DNA from: Mesorhizobium sp. BR1-1-16
GTDB taxonomy: Bacteria; Pseudomonadota; Alphaproteobacteria; Rhizobiales; Kaistiaceae
NCBI RefSeq assembly: GCF_020165495.1
Contig: NZ_JAIUIE010000001.1
Location: 992,001 to 1,056,000, forward strand
Direction: 5' to 3'
Length of the DNA stretch: 64,000 nt
A model generated the notes under the pieces. It saw only the letters and a list, made by a program, of their open reading frames with translations, did no database searches and was not told where the DNA came from. Numbering within the stretch: the first letter of the stretch is position 1; each line of letters starts with the position of its first letter. Made by a program: the position numbers and the translations under genes. Below are positions 17,574 to 25,957 of this stretch, in pieces.

Positions 17574-18371
17574 ATGGATCAATCACCGCTCTTCATTCGT
17601 TCGTTCGACAAGGTCATGCGCGTGCTGGAAGTTTTCGGACAGAGCGAGAGGTACCTGGCGCTCAGCGAGATCGTCGTCCTGTCGGGCCTCGACAAGCCGC
17701 AGGCGCAGCGGTGCACGCACACGCTTGTTGCGACCGGCTATCTCGAGAAGGACCCGAAGAGCGGCCGCTTCTGCCTCGGCAAGAAGTGCCTAGATCTAAG
17801 CTTCCATTTCCTCCGGACGCACCCGCTCGTGATGGCGGCGACGCCCATCCTGTTGCAGCTCCGGCGTGATTGTGCGGAGCGCACCAATCTCAGCCTTTTC
17901 GATCGCACGACGCTCGTCTACGCCATCCGCCTGCACGGAAAGCGCGAATATCCGCAGTTCTCGACGCTGATCGGCCGCCGCATGGCGACGTTCTGCTCGG
18001 CGGGCGGTCGCGCCATGCTCTCGGCGCTGCCGGATGAGGAAGTCGCCGAGATCATCGCCGAATCCGATCTGACGCCGCGCACGCCCGATACGATCACCGA
18101 TCCGGCCCGGATCCTCGACGAGGTCCGCAAGTCGCGCGAGCGCGGTTACGGTTTCGTGGTCAACGAGAGCGCGCCGAGCGAAGTGACGGTTGCAGCCCCC
18201 GTGCTTGATGCCGCCGGGCGGCCCGTGGCGGCCGTGCATGTCGCCGGCACTCTGACCAAATGGGACTCGGAGGAATATGAGCGTCGCTTCTCGCCCTTTG
18301 TGGTCGAGGCGGCGCGCTCGCTCAGCCATTGGGACGTCAGCGGCCTCAAGGCCGGCGGACGGGGCGTCTGA
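17574..18371 (+). CDS. IclR-family transcriptional regulator
   Basis: The 265-residue protein has an N-terminal winged helix (LALSEIVVLSGLDKPQAQRC, residues about 25-75) and a C-terminal GAF-like effector domain (GRRMATFCSAGGRAMLSALP, then RGYGFVVNES) typical of IclR. The ATG at 17574 has GGAAAGG upstream. It is the first gene of an eleven-gene plus-strand operon. Its TGA overlaps the ATG of the M20 hydrolase (TGATG), so regulator and enzymes are translationally coupled. The effector is presumably the imported substrate or a product. Confidence 0.92.
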   Translation: MDQSPLFIRSFDKVMRVLEVFGQSERYLALSEIVVLSGLDKPQAQRCTHTLVATGYLEKDPKSGRFCLGKKCLDLSFHFLRTHPLVMAATPILLQLRRDCAERTNLSLFDRTTLVYAIRLHGKREYPQFSTLIGRRMATFCSAGGRAMLSALPDEEVAEIIAESDLTPRTPDTITDPARILDEVRKSRERGYGFVVNESAPSEVTVAAPVLDAAGRPVAAVHVAGTLTKWDSEEYERRFSPFVVEAARSLSHWDVSGLKAGGRGV

Positions 18372-19621
18372 TGTCGGATATCGCGCCCTCGGCGGTGGTG
18401 GAATGGCTGGCGTCTCGCCGTGAAGCGATGCTGTCGCTTCTCGGAGAGCTCGTCGCGATCGACAGCGGCACGGCCAATCACCGCGGCATCGCGCAGGTTG
18501 CGGCGCGCCTCGCGGCATTCTTCGCCGAGGCGGGCATCGAGACGGAACCGGTCGTCGTCAAGGGCAGCGGGGCGGGCCTCAGGGTCACTGTTCCCGGTGC
18601 GAAGTCCGCTCGTCCCATCCTCCTGATGGGTCATCTCGATACGGTCTTCCCGGACGGAGAAGCGGCGCGCCGTCCGTTCTCGATCGTCGGCGACCGGGCT
18701 TACGGCCCTGGGGTCGCCGACATGAAGGGTGGCCTCGTCCTCATCGCCTTCGTGCTGGCAGCGCTTAAAGCTACGGGCGGCGACTTGCCGCCGCTTGTCG
18801 GCTTCTTCACCGCTGACGAAGAGATCGGATCTCCGGCCTATCGCCCGCTGATCGAAGCGGAAGCCCGACACACCGACTATGCATTCAATGCCGAGCCGGG
18901 GCGGGCATCGGGCAATGTCGTCACCGCCCGCCGCGGCGGTGTTTTCATGCGCGTCACGATCGAGGGCAAGGCCGCGCATGCCGGTGTCGATTCACGTGCC
19001 GGCATCAGCGCAATCGATGAACTCGCCCACAAGATCGTCGCGCTGCACGCGCTGACGGATACGGAGCGAGGCATCAACCTCAATGTCGGCGTGGTCCATG
19101 GCGGCCAGTCAGTCAACACCACGGCTGCAAGCGCCACTGCGCTTGTTGATCTCCGTTTCCGCGAACCCGAAGATCGCGCGCGTATGATGGCGGCGATCGA
19201 GGCCATCGTCGCGAAATCCTGGACGGCGGGGACGCGGTCGCGGCTCGAGGTCACCGGCGGCTTCCTGCCGATCGTGCCGACCGCCGCCTCGACCGCGTTG
19301 TTCGACCTCTATCGGTCGTCCGCGGAGGCAATCGGCTTTTCAGTCGGCGGCGAGGCGACCGGCGGCTGCGCCGATTCCGGTTTCGCCGCGGCGATGGGCG
19401 CTGCCGCGCTTTGCGGTGTCGGGCCTGTCGGCGGCGGGGCGCATTCGCCGGCCGAGTATGTCGAGATCGACAGCCTCGTGCCGCGGGCGCAGGCGCTCGC
19501 CCTCACCATCCAGCGGCTTGCAGAGGCCGTGAACAATCAGAATTCGCACCCGCGCGGACAAGACGCGGGCGATCCTTCGCCGCGAAGGCAATCGGCGGCT
19601 CCTCAGAGGGAAACATCATGA
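18371..19621 (+). CDS. M20-family metallohydrolase (carboxypeptidase G2-like)
   Basis: The 416-residue cytoplasmic metallohydrolase has the M20 dizinc motifs: MGHLDTVFPDG (His-x-Asp), GVADMKGGL, TADEEIGSP (catalytic Glu and metal Glu) and FNAEPGR. The dimerisation domain contains KAAHAGVDSRAG, and the C-terminal ligand is the His in GGGAHSPAEY. This pattern resembles glutamate carboxypeptidase (CPG2) and related N-acyl amino acid hydrolases. It is coupled to the IclR gene upstream and overlaps the binding-protein gene downstream by four bases. It probably hydrolyses an amide bond in the imported compound. Confidence 0.9.
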   Translation: MSDIAPSAVVEWLASRREAMLSLLGELVAIDSGTANHRGIAQVAARLAAFFAEAGIETEPVVVKGSGAGLRVTVPGAKSARPILLMGHLDTVFPDGEAARRPFSIVGDRAYGPGVADMKGGLVLIAFVLAALKATGGDLPPLVGFFTADEEIGSPAYRPLIEAEARHTDYAFNAEPGRASGNVVTARRGGVFMRVTIEGKAAHAGVDSRAGISAIDELAHKIVALHALTDTERGINLNVGVVHGGQSVNTTAASATALVDLRFREPEDRARMMAAIEAIVAKSWTAGTRSRLEVTGGFLPIVPTAASTALFDLYRSSAEAIGFSVGGEATGGCADSGFAAAMGAAALCGVGPVGGGAHSPAEYVEIDSLVPRAQALALTIQRLAEAVNNQNSHPRGQDAGDPSPRRQSAAPQRETS

Positions 19622-20982
19622 TCGAGAACAGGCCAGTGCACTCTCGCAATACCCGCCGGCTATCCATGCTGGCGGCAGGCGCTGCAACCGTCATGGCTTG
19701 CGTGGCCACGGGTGCGGTCCCGCAAGCCTTCGCCGCCGACAAGCCGGAAGCGGCGCCAACGGTGGCCTCGCTCACCACTTGCGACACCAAGGACGTGAAG
19801 ACCATCAAGGTGGGCATTCTCGCGCCGTTCAGCGGTGGCGGCATGGCGGCCGATGCCAATGATATCGGCAACGCGGCGATGATGGCTGCGGATGAACTCA
19901 ACGCCGCCGGCGGCATCTGTGGCAAGGACGCGCGCTACAAGGTAACGTTCGAGAAGGGCGATACCGAGGGCCAGCGCTCCGACGCCGTGATCACGGCCGT
20001 CCGCCGCCTGACCGCCGATCCCGACCTCCACATGATCTTCGCGCCTTACGCCTCGACGACCAATTTCGAGATCACGTTGATGGCGAAGGCCGGGATGCCC
20101 TACATCATCTCCGGCGGCGCCGAAGCGACGAAGGGTATCATCTCGAAGAATCCGGACGGCTTCCCGACCGTCTGGTCGCGCGTGCCCGATTACGGCGGCT
20201 ACAGCACAGACCTGCCGCCTCTGATCAACAAGAACATCGAGGCTGGCAATCTCGCCGTGCCCGCCAAGACGGTCTACATCATCGGCTCGGACGATCCCTA
20301 CGGCACGACCATCGCCGACGGGCTGAAGGACAGCTTCACCAAGGCCGGCTGGTCGGTCGTCGGCACCGAGACCGTGCCGTTCCAGTCGGTTACGGACTGG
20401 CGCACCCAGCTCGCCAAGATCCGCGAGTTGAAGCCCGGCATGATCGTGCTGACCGAATGGTCGCCTGCATCCGACGCGACCTTCTTCAACCAGTTCATCG
20501 AACAGCCGACGGATTCGCTGCTCTTCGAGCAATACGCGCCGGTCATCCCCGAATTCAACGAGATGACGCATAACAAGGCGAACGGCGTCATCTTCAACAT
20601 GCTGGGCGGGGCGATCGACTCCCGTGCCGACACCAAGGACATCTCGAAGCGCTTCGCCGAGAAATTCGGCGCCGGCGGTTATTTCTCCGTCGCCGGCTAC
20701 ACGAACATGATGGTCTATGCCCTGTGCATCAATAAGGGTGTCGATCCGGCCGACCACCTCGCAATGGGCAAGTGCATCGGCAGCCTCGACGTCGATACGC
20801 CGTCGGGTCGTCTCGCCTTCGATCCGAAGACGCATCTCGCCATGCAGGGCGACGATTATATGCCGACGGTCTTCTACCAGGTGGTCGACAATGGCGGGAA
20901 GGCGATCGTCAGCCCGCCGGCCTATGCCGAGCAGACCTTCAAGCAGCCCTACTGGATGACGACCAAGCCGGCCGCCAAGTAG
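19618..20982 (+). CDS. Branched-chain-type ABC substrate-binding protein (Peripla_BP_6)
   Basis: The 454-residue exported protein has a long signal peptide (NTRRLSMLAAGAATVMACVA, cleavage near AFAAD). The mature part is a LivJ-type two-domain binding protein: TIKVGILAPFSGGGMAADAN, then ELNAAGGICG, FAPYASTTNFE and FAEKFGAGGYFSVAGYTNM. Such proteins bind amino acids, amides, urea or aromatic acids. The extra length over LivJ (about 370 residues) is normal for this amide/urea-type group. It overlaps the M20 gene by four bases and is followed by a strong hairpin before the ATPase gene. Confidence 0.92.
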   Translation: MIENRPVHSRNTRRLSMLAAGAATVMACVATGAVPQAFAADKPEAAPTVASLTTCDTKDVKTIKVGILAPFSGGGMAADANDIGNAAMMAADELNAAGGICGKDARYKVTFEKGDTEGQRSDAVITAVRRLTADPDLHMIFAPYASTTNFEITLMAKAGMPYIISGGAEATKGIISKNPDGFPTVWSRVPDYGGYSTDLPPLINKNIEAGNLAVPAKTVYIIGSDDPYGTTIADGLKDSFTKAGWSVVGTETVPFQSVTDWRTQLAKIRELKPGMIVLTEWSPASDATFFNQFIEQPTDSLLFEQYAPVIPEFNEMTHNKANGVIFNMLGGAIDSRADTKDISKRFAEKFGAGGYFSVAGYTNMMVYALCINKGVDPADHLAMGKCIGSLDVDTPSGRLAFDPKTHLAMQGDDYMPTVFYQVVDNGGKAIVSPPAYAEQTFKQPYWMTTKPAAK

Positions 20983-21003
20983 CTCGCGGCAGTTTCCGAC
21001 AAC

Positions 21004-21026
21004 GGGCGGCCGCCTCGCGGCCGCCC
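21004..21026 (+). promoter_or_regulatory. Strong intercistronic hairpin after the binding-protein gene
   Basis: GGGCGGCCGC and GCGGCCGCCC form a perfect ten-bp stem with a three-base loop, 22 bases after the binding-protein stop and 19 bases before the ATPase start. No T-tract follows. It probably protects the binding-protein mRNA from 3' decay or attenuates read-through, giving binding protein in excess over the membrane components. Confidence 0.65.
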
Positions 21027-21044
21027 GCATCCAGAGGATCGGGA

Positions 21045-21830
21045 ATGTCCATGCAGGGATCGCGCATGCAGACCACGGGATCGCCGCCCTTGCTGGAGGT
21101 CGCCAGCGTCGGCAAGTCGTTCGGCGCGCTGGCGGCCGTCGCGGACGTCTCCTTCGCGCTCCGCGAGCGGGATATCCTCGGCATCGCCGGTCCGAACGGG
21201 GCCGGCAAGACGACGCTGTTCAATCTCATCACCGGCACGCCCTTCTTTCCAGACAGCGGGCGCGTCACCTTTCGCGGCACCCGCATCGACCGTATGGCGC
21301 CGCACCGCATCTTCCGTCTCGGCCTCGCGCGGACCTTCCAGAAAGAGGCGTCCTTCGCAAACCTCACTGTCGAACAGAATGTCTCGCTCGGCGCGACCTA
21401 CGGCGCCGGCCTGTCCGGCCGGGCCCGCGAGCGGGCGGTCGACGCGGCGCTCGAGCGGCTCGACCTGTCGGCGATGCGCCGGCAGCCGGCTTCGTCACTG
21501 ACCGTCTATGGAACGAAGCGGCTGATGCTGGCATCGGCCATCGTCGTCGGTCCCAAGCTGCTGATGCTCGACGAGCCGGCCTCCGGCCTCACGGCATCCG
21601 AGGTCGCCGATCTGCAGTCGCTGATCCTCGGTTTTCGCGACGACGGCATGGCGATCCTTCTCATCGAGCACATCCTGCCTCTGCTCTTCGGCATCTCGGA
21701 GCGCGTCATGGTGATGGATTTCGGCCGAAAACTGATCGAGGGACCGCCCTCGGAGGTCGCCCGCGACCAGCGCGTGATCGATGCCTATCTTGGCGGACAG
21801 AGCGAGGCAGCTCATGCGCTTGCAGGTTGA
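21045..21830 (+). CDS. Branched-chain-type ABC transporter ATPase (LivG family)
   Basis: The 261-residue ATPase has Walker A GPNGAGKTT (about 49-57), the LivG-type loop RTFQKEASFANLTVEQN, Walker B LLMLDEPASGL and a switch histidine in LLIEHIL. The signature is an unusual LTVYGTKR in place of LSxGQ-type motifs. The upstream ATG at 21045 has GAGG; a second ATG six bases later is possible. It overlaps livF by 17 bases. It should pair with the LivF-type ATPase on the LivH/LivM-type permeases. Confidence 0.92.
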   Translation: MSMQGSRMQTTGSPPLLEVASVGKSFGALAAVADVSFALRERDILGIAGPNGAGKTTLFNLITGTPFFPDSGRVTFRGTRIDRMAPHRIFRLGLARTFQKEASFANLTVEQNVSLGATYGAGLSGRARERAVDAALERLDLSAMRRQPASSLTVYGTKRLMLASAIVVGPKLLMLDEPASGLTASEVADLQSLILGFRDDGMAILLIEHILPLLFGISERVMVMDFGRKLIEGPPSEVARDQRVIDAYLGGQSEAAHALAG

Positions 21831-22524
21831 AGCGATTTCGGCCGGCTATGGCCGGGTGCGGGTGCTGCACGAGATCTCGATCGCGGTCGACAACCAGCGT
21901 GTCGGGCTGTTCGGTCCGAACGGGCACGGCAAGACGACGCTGCTGCGGACGATCTCCGGACTAATCCGCCCGACCGCGGGCCGCGTGATCTTCGACGGGA
22001 AGGACATCACCGGCCGCTCGCCACAATCGATCGTCGGCGAGGGGCTCGTCCATGTCCCCCAGGGCTCCACCCTTTTGCCGCGCATGACCGTTCTCGAGGC
22101 GCTGACGCTCGGCGCCTATTCCAGGCGGGCCTGGCCGCGGCGGCGGTCTACGATGGAGCAGGTGTTCAGCCTCTTCCCCCGCCTCGCCGAACGCCGCGCG
22201 CAACGCTGCAACACGCTTTCCGGCGGTGAGCGCCAGATGGCGGCGATCGGGGCCGGTCTGATGGGATGCCCCAAGCTGCTGATGCTCGACGAGCCGACGC
22301 TCGGTCTCGCGCCGAAGCTGCGCGCCGAACTGGCGCAGGCGATCCACGCCATTGCCGCCACGGGGGTCGGGCTCCTCGTCATCGACCAGGACATCGACAT
22401 GCTGCTCGGGCTCTGCGACCGCCTCTATCTCATCGAGCAGGGCAGGGTGGCGCTCGACGTCGTCGATCGGTCGGCAATCCAGCACCAGGATGTTCTGAAG
22501 CGCTATTTCGGGAGTGCCGCCTGA
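21814..22524 (+). CDS. Branched-chain-type ABC transporter ATPase (LivF family)
   Basis: The 236-residue ATPase starts MRLQVEAISAGYGRVRVLHE, typical of LivF. Walker A is GPNGHGKTT (34-42), the signature is LSGGERQ and Walker B is LLMLDEPTLGL. The switch histidine of the H-loop appears replaced (LLVIDQDID), which reduces family conservation at that site. The start lies inside livG (17-base overlap) and the stop overlaps the livH-type start (TGATG). It is part of the same importer. Confidence 0.92.
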   Translation: MRLQVEAISAGYGRVRVLHEISIAVDNQRVGLFGPNGHGKTTLLRTISGLIRPTAGRVIFDGKDITGRSPQSIVGEGLVHVPQGSTLLPRMTVLEALTLGAYSRRAWPRRRSTMEQVFSLFPRLAERRAQRCNTLSGGERQMAAIGAGLMGCPKLLMLDEPTLGLAPKLRAELAQAIHAIAATGVGLLVIDQDIDMLLGLCDRLYLIEQGRVALDVVDRSAIQHQDVLKRYFGSAA

Positions 22525-23387
22525 TGGGTGCCATCATCGTTTCGGGCCTCGTCTCGGGAGCGCTCTATGCTCTTGTGGCCGCCGGGCTCTCGCTGATCTG
22601 GGGATCGCTCGGCGTCTTCAATTTCGCCCATGGCGTTCTGCTCATGACAGGCGCCTATGCCGCCTGGTGGATCTCCTCGCCCGACGGCCTCGGACTCGGC
22701 CTCGGGATCGGCATTGTCGGGGCGCTCGCCTTCATGGTGGTGCTGGGTCTCGTGGTCTATCTGCTGTTGGTGCGGCCATGGATCGGCAAGGCCAATGCCG
22801 AGCTCGCCGTGATCATGACGACGATCGCCGGCTCGATCTTCCTGCAAAACCTGATCCTCGAGATTTTCGGCGGCCGCTACAAGACGATCGATCAGGTGGT
22901 GACCGGCACCGTCGCGATCGGCGGGACCACGATCCAGGCGCAGAACCTCCTCGTCATCATCCTGGCGCCGGTCCTGCTCATCGCCATGTGGCTTTTCCTG
23001 ACGCGCAATCGGACCGGTCTCGCCATTCGAGCGGTGGCCCAGAACCAGGATGCCGCGCAGCTGTTCGGCATCGGCGTGGAGCGCATCTATATCGCGACCT
23101 TCTCCGTCAGCGCGGTGCTCGCGGGCGTTGCTGGCATCCTTCTCGGAGGCCTCTTCAACATCAGCCCCGACATGGGCACGGACCCGCTCCTCCGAGCGTT
23201 CGTCGTCGTCGTCTTCGGCGGGCTCGGCAGCCTACCCGGCACAATCCTCGGCGCCTATGCGATCGGGATGATCGAGGCCTTCTCTTCCTATTATATCGGC
23301 ATCTACTGGACGCCGGTCGTCCTGTTCGTGGTGCTGATCGGCGTGCTGGTCGTCCGTCCGACCGGCCTCATGGGGCGACCGACATGA
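22524..23387 (+). CDS. Branched-chain-type ABC transporter permease (LivH family)
   Basis: The 287-residue inner-membrane permease starts MGAIIVSGLVSGALYALVAA, with GLSLIWGSLGVFNFAHG, the LivH signature region. It has about eight hydrophobic segments. The cytoplasmic EAA-type loop reads GIRAVAQNQDAAQLFGIGVE in general form (here with AIRAVAQ). It is coupled to livF at its start and to the livM-type gene at its stop (ATGA). Confidence 0.92.
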   Translation: MGAIIVSGLVSGALYALVAAGLSLIWGSLGVFNFAHGVLLMTGAYAAWWISSPDGLGLGLGIGIVGALAFMVVLGLVVYLLLVRPWIGKANAELAVIMTTIAGSIFLQNLILEIFGGRYKTIDQVVTGTVAIGGTTIQAQNLLVIILAPVLLIAMWLFLTRNRTGLAIRAVAQNQDAAQLFGIGVERIYIATFSVSAVLAGVAGILLGGLFNISPDMGTDPLLRAFVVVVFGGLGSLPGTILGAYAIGMIEAFSSYYIGIYWTPVVLFVVLIGVLVVRPTGLMGRPT

Positions 23388-24385
23388 AGAAGGACTGGAC
23401 CAGAATTGGCCGCATCGCGAGTATCGTCGTCGTGCTGGCCGTCGCGGCTGTCGCACCGCTGGTGCTGACCGGCGGCGTCGCGCAGAACCTCGCCGTCCTG
23501 TCGATCCTCTACGCCGTCGTTGCGTCGAACTGGGACTTGACGCTCGGCTATGCCGGCATCTTCAACTTCGCCCATGTCGCCTTTTTCGGGATCGGGTCCT
23601 ATGTCGCAGCCATCGCGACGCTGCAGTTCGGCGTGCCGGTCTGGCTTGATCTCATACTGGCCGTCGTGGTCGTGGTGGCGGTCGGCGGTCTGGTCTCGGC
23701 GCTCGCCCTGCGCCTGCGCGGGATCTATGTCGCGCTCGTCACCTTTGCGCTCACGCAGCTCTGCGTCGCGCTCATCAACAGCGCCAAGGACATTACCGGC
23801 GGACCTGTCGGCCTCATCGGCGTGCCGGACCTCGAGATCCGCGGTTTCGAGCTCGGCTCGGAGCCGCATGCCTATTTCTATGCGGCCGAGGTCCTGCTCA
23901 TCCTCTCCACCATCGCGATGCGCTGGCTGGCGACGTCGCATTTCGGCCTCAGCCTCGTCGCGCTGCGCGACTATGAAGCCTATGCCGTGGCCCGAGGGAT
24001 CCCCGCACGACGCCAGCGCGTGCTGGCGATCATGGCGTCAAGCATTCCGACGAGCCTCGCCGGCTGCCTTTATGCCCACTATCTCATCGTCGCTTCGCCA
24101 GACGTCTTTTCCTTTTCGCTGACGACGCTCCTGCTGAGCATGGTGCTCGTCGGCGGCGCCGGAACGATCTATGGCCCGATCGTCGCGGCGATCGTGCTGA
24201 CGGTCGGGACCGAAGGCCTCCATCAACTCGGCAACATCCGCTACATGATCGTCGCCGTCCTGATCGTGCTGACGCTGCGCTTCCTGCCCGGCGGGCTCTG
24301 GTCACTCTGGACCCTCGTCCCCGCCATCCGCCGCCGCCGCGCCACGCGCGTTCCTTCCCCACTCGCCGAGGAGGCGTCCTCATGA
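23384..24385 (+). CDS. Branched-chain-type ABC transporter permease (LivM family)
   Basis: The 333-residue inner-membrane permease has the LivM motif WDLTLGYAGIFNFAHVAFFG and the cytoplasmic loop LVALRDYEAYAVARGIPARR, with about nine hydrophobic segments. The short basic C-terminal tail follows the last helix. It overlaps both neighbours by four bases. With the LivH, LivG, LivF and binding-protein genes it completes a five-component importer. Confidence 0.92.
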   Translation: MKKDWTRIGRIASIVVVLAVAAVAPLVLTGGVAQNLAVLSILYAVVASNWDLTLGYAGIFNFAHVAFFGIGSYVAAIATLQFGVPVWLDLILAVVVVVAVGGLVSALALRLRGIYVALVTFALTQLCVALINSAKDITGGPVGLIGVPDLEIRGFELGSEPHAYFYAAEVLLILSTIAMRWLATSHFGLSLVALRDYEAYAVARGIPARRQRVLAIMASSIPTSLAGCLYAHYLIVASPDVFSFSLTTLLLSMVLVGGAGTIYGPIVAAIVLTVGTEGLHQLGNIRYMIVAVLIVLTLRFLPGGLWSLWTLVPAIRRRRATRVPSPLAEEASS

Positions 24386-25200
24386 GCATTTCATGGCCAG
24401 GTGGCCGCAAGGCGGCTGCAAGCCTGACCTTCGATTTTGATGCCGAGTCCGTGTGGCTGGCAATGGACCCTGCCAATGCCGGGCGCCCGGGGGCGCTCTC
24501 GATCGGTGTCTATGGCGCACGGGTCGGCGTCCCGCTGATCCTCGACACGCTCGCCCGCCACGATGTCAGAGCAACATTTTTCGTCGTCGGCAAGAATGTC
24601 GAACTCTATCCGGACCGCGTGGCGGCGATCCTCGATGGCGGCCATGAAATCGCGGTGCACGGCTATACCCATACGCCGCCTTCGCTGCTGACGCCGGACG
24701 AGGAGGAAGCCGAACTCGTCAAGGCCAAGGCGCTGCTCGAAGGCGCCGGCGCCACAATCACGGGCTATCGCTCGCCATCCTGGGAAGTGAGCCCGGTAAC
24801 GCTCGACCTCCTGCAGAAGCACGGCTTCCGCTATTCGAGCCAGTACATGGCCGACATCCGGCCCTATCGCCATGACCATCATGACCTGATCGAACTGCCA
24901 ATCCAGTGGCTCCTCGATGACTGGCCGCATTTCCAGATGGGGCCGGGGCAGATGAACCGGCCCGTGCAGACGACCCGCCATGTCGAGCAGCTCTGGATGG
25001 AGGAGCTCGAGGGCATCTCGGCGCTCGGCGGCCACACGATTATCACCATGCACCCCCAGGTCATGGGGCGGCCATCCCGGGTGGCGCTGCTCGATCGGCT
25101 GATCGGGGCCATGAAGGCGCGCGACGATCTCTGGATCGCCACCTGCGGCGAAGTCGCCGCACTCGCAGAGACCGCTCTGCCGAAAGGATCATCACGATGA
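24382..25200 (+). CDS. Polysaccharide-deacetylase-fold hydrolase (NodB homology)
   Basis: The 272-residue protein has no signal peptide, so it is cytoplasmic and not a peptidoglycan or chitin deacetylase. NodB motifs are visible as FDFDAES (catalytic and metal Asp near residue 20), HGYTHTPP (HxxxH-type zinc site), GYRSPSWEVSP and a late HPQVMGR histidine. Close relatives with this DFDAE form include HpPgdA, and cytoplasmic family members hydrolyse cyclic imides or allantoin. In this catabolic operon an imide, N-acyl or ring-amide hydrolase is more plausible than a polysaccharide deacetylase. Overlaps both neighbours by four bases. Confidence 0.85.
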   Translation: MSISWPGGRKAAASLTFDFDAESVWLAMDPANAGRPGALSIGVYGARVGVPLILDTLARHDVRATFFVVGKNVELYPDRVAAILDGGHEIAVHGYTHTPPSLLTPDEEEAELVKAKALLEGAGATITGYRSPSWEVSPVTLDLLQKHGFRYSSQYMADIRPYRHDHHDLIELPIQWLLDDWPHFQMGPGQMNRPVQTTRHVEQLWMEELEGISALGGHTIITMHPQVMGRPSRVALLDRLIGAMKARDDLWIATCGEVAALAETALPKGSSR

Positions 25201-25955
25201 CCGACAACCGCCGCTTCGCAGGCCGACGCGCGATCGTCACGGGCGCAGCAGGCGGCATTGGCGCTGCCATCGTCCGCCGTCTCGTGTCGGAAGGGGCGAT
25301 GGTTGCAGCCATCGATCGCAGCGCTGCCGCATCGGATGGATCGCAGGTCCATCCCGTCGTCGCGGACCTCAGTACGGTCGAGGGCGCGCGGACCGCCGTC
25401 GACGAGGCGGTTGCCGTTCTCGGCGGTGCGGCCGACATCGTCGTATCAGCGGCCGGGGTCTATGTGCTCGCCGCTGCCGCCGCGGTCGATGAGACCGACT
25501 GGAACGCCAACCAGGACATCAACCTCCGCGCGCCGTTCTTCGTTGCCCAGGCTGCCGTCGCGGCCCGTGCAGCCGATCCATCGGCGAAAGGGCGGCCGAT
25601 GGCGATCGTCAACATCTCTTCGACAGGTGCTTACCGGTCCGGTACCGGCGACGCGGCGCTATCCTACAGCGCCAGCAAGGCCGGCCTCGTCGCTCTCACC
25701 CGGAGCATGGCCGCCGAATGGGCAGGGCAGGGCATTCGCGCCAATGTCGTTACACCCGGCGTCATCGATACGTCGATGGTCCGCATCATGGACGATCCGG
25801 AATCCGGCACCGCCTGGCTGAAGGCGCGTGTCCCGATGGCTCGCCTCGGCCGGCCGGACGAGATCGCGGCGGTCGTCTGCTTTCTGGCATCCGATGATGC
25901 GTCCTATGTCACCGGCTCCGAACTCGTCGCCGACGGCGGCTACATGTGCAGGTAA
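25197..25955 (+). CDS. SDR-family oxidoreductase
   Basis: The 252-residue classical SDR has IVTGAAGGIGAAIVRRL at the cofactor site, ADIVVSAAGVY in place of the NNAG element, catalytic Ser in VNISSTGAYRSG and LSYSASKAGLVAL as YxxxK. The C-terminal TGSELVADGGYMCR is typical. It overlaps the deacetylase-fold gene by four bases and lies two bases before the MetX-like gene. It probably oxidises or reduces an alcohol or carbonyl product of the pathway. Confidence 0.9.
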   Translation: MTDNRRFAGRRAIVTGAAGGIGAAIVRRLVSEGAMVAAIDRSAAASDGSQVHPVVADLSTVEGARTAVDEAVAVLGGAADIVVSAAGVYVLAAAAAVDETDWNANQDINLRAPFFVAQAAVAARAADPSAKGRPMAIVNISSTGAYRSGTGDAALSYSASKAGLVALTRSMAAEWAGQGIRANVVTPGVIDTSMVRIMDDPESGTAWLKARVPMARLGRPDEIAAVVCFLASDDASYVTGSELVADGGYMCR

Positions 25956-25957
25956 TC

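Noticed and set aside
19411-19617. Longer start for the LivJ-type binding protein
   Set aside because: It would overlap the M20 gene by about 200 bases and bury the signal peptide.
22514-23383. Upstream extension of the LivM-type frame across the LivH-type gene
   Set aside because: The extension is an Arg-rich shadow of livH; the true start at 23384 overlaps the livH stop.
24382-25200. Peptidoglycan or chitin deacetylase
   Set aside because: No signal peptide or membrane anchor, and the operon is catabolic.
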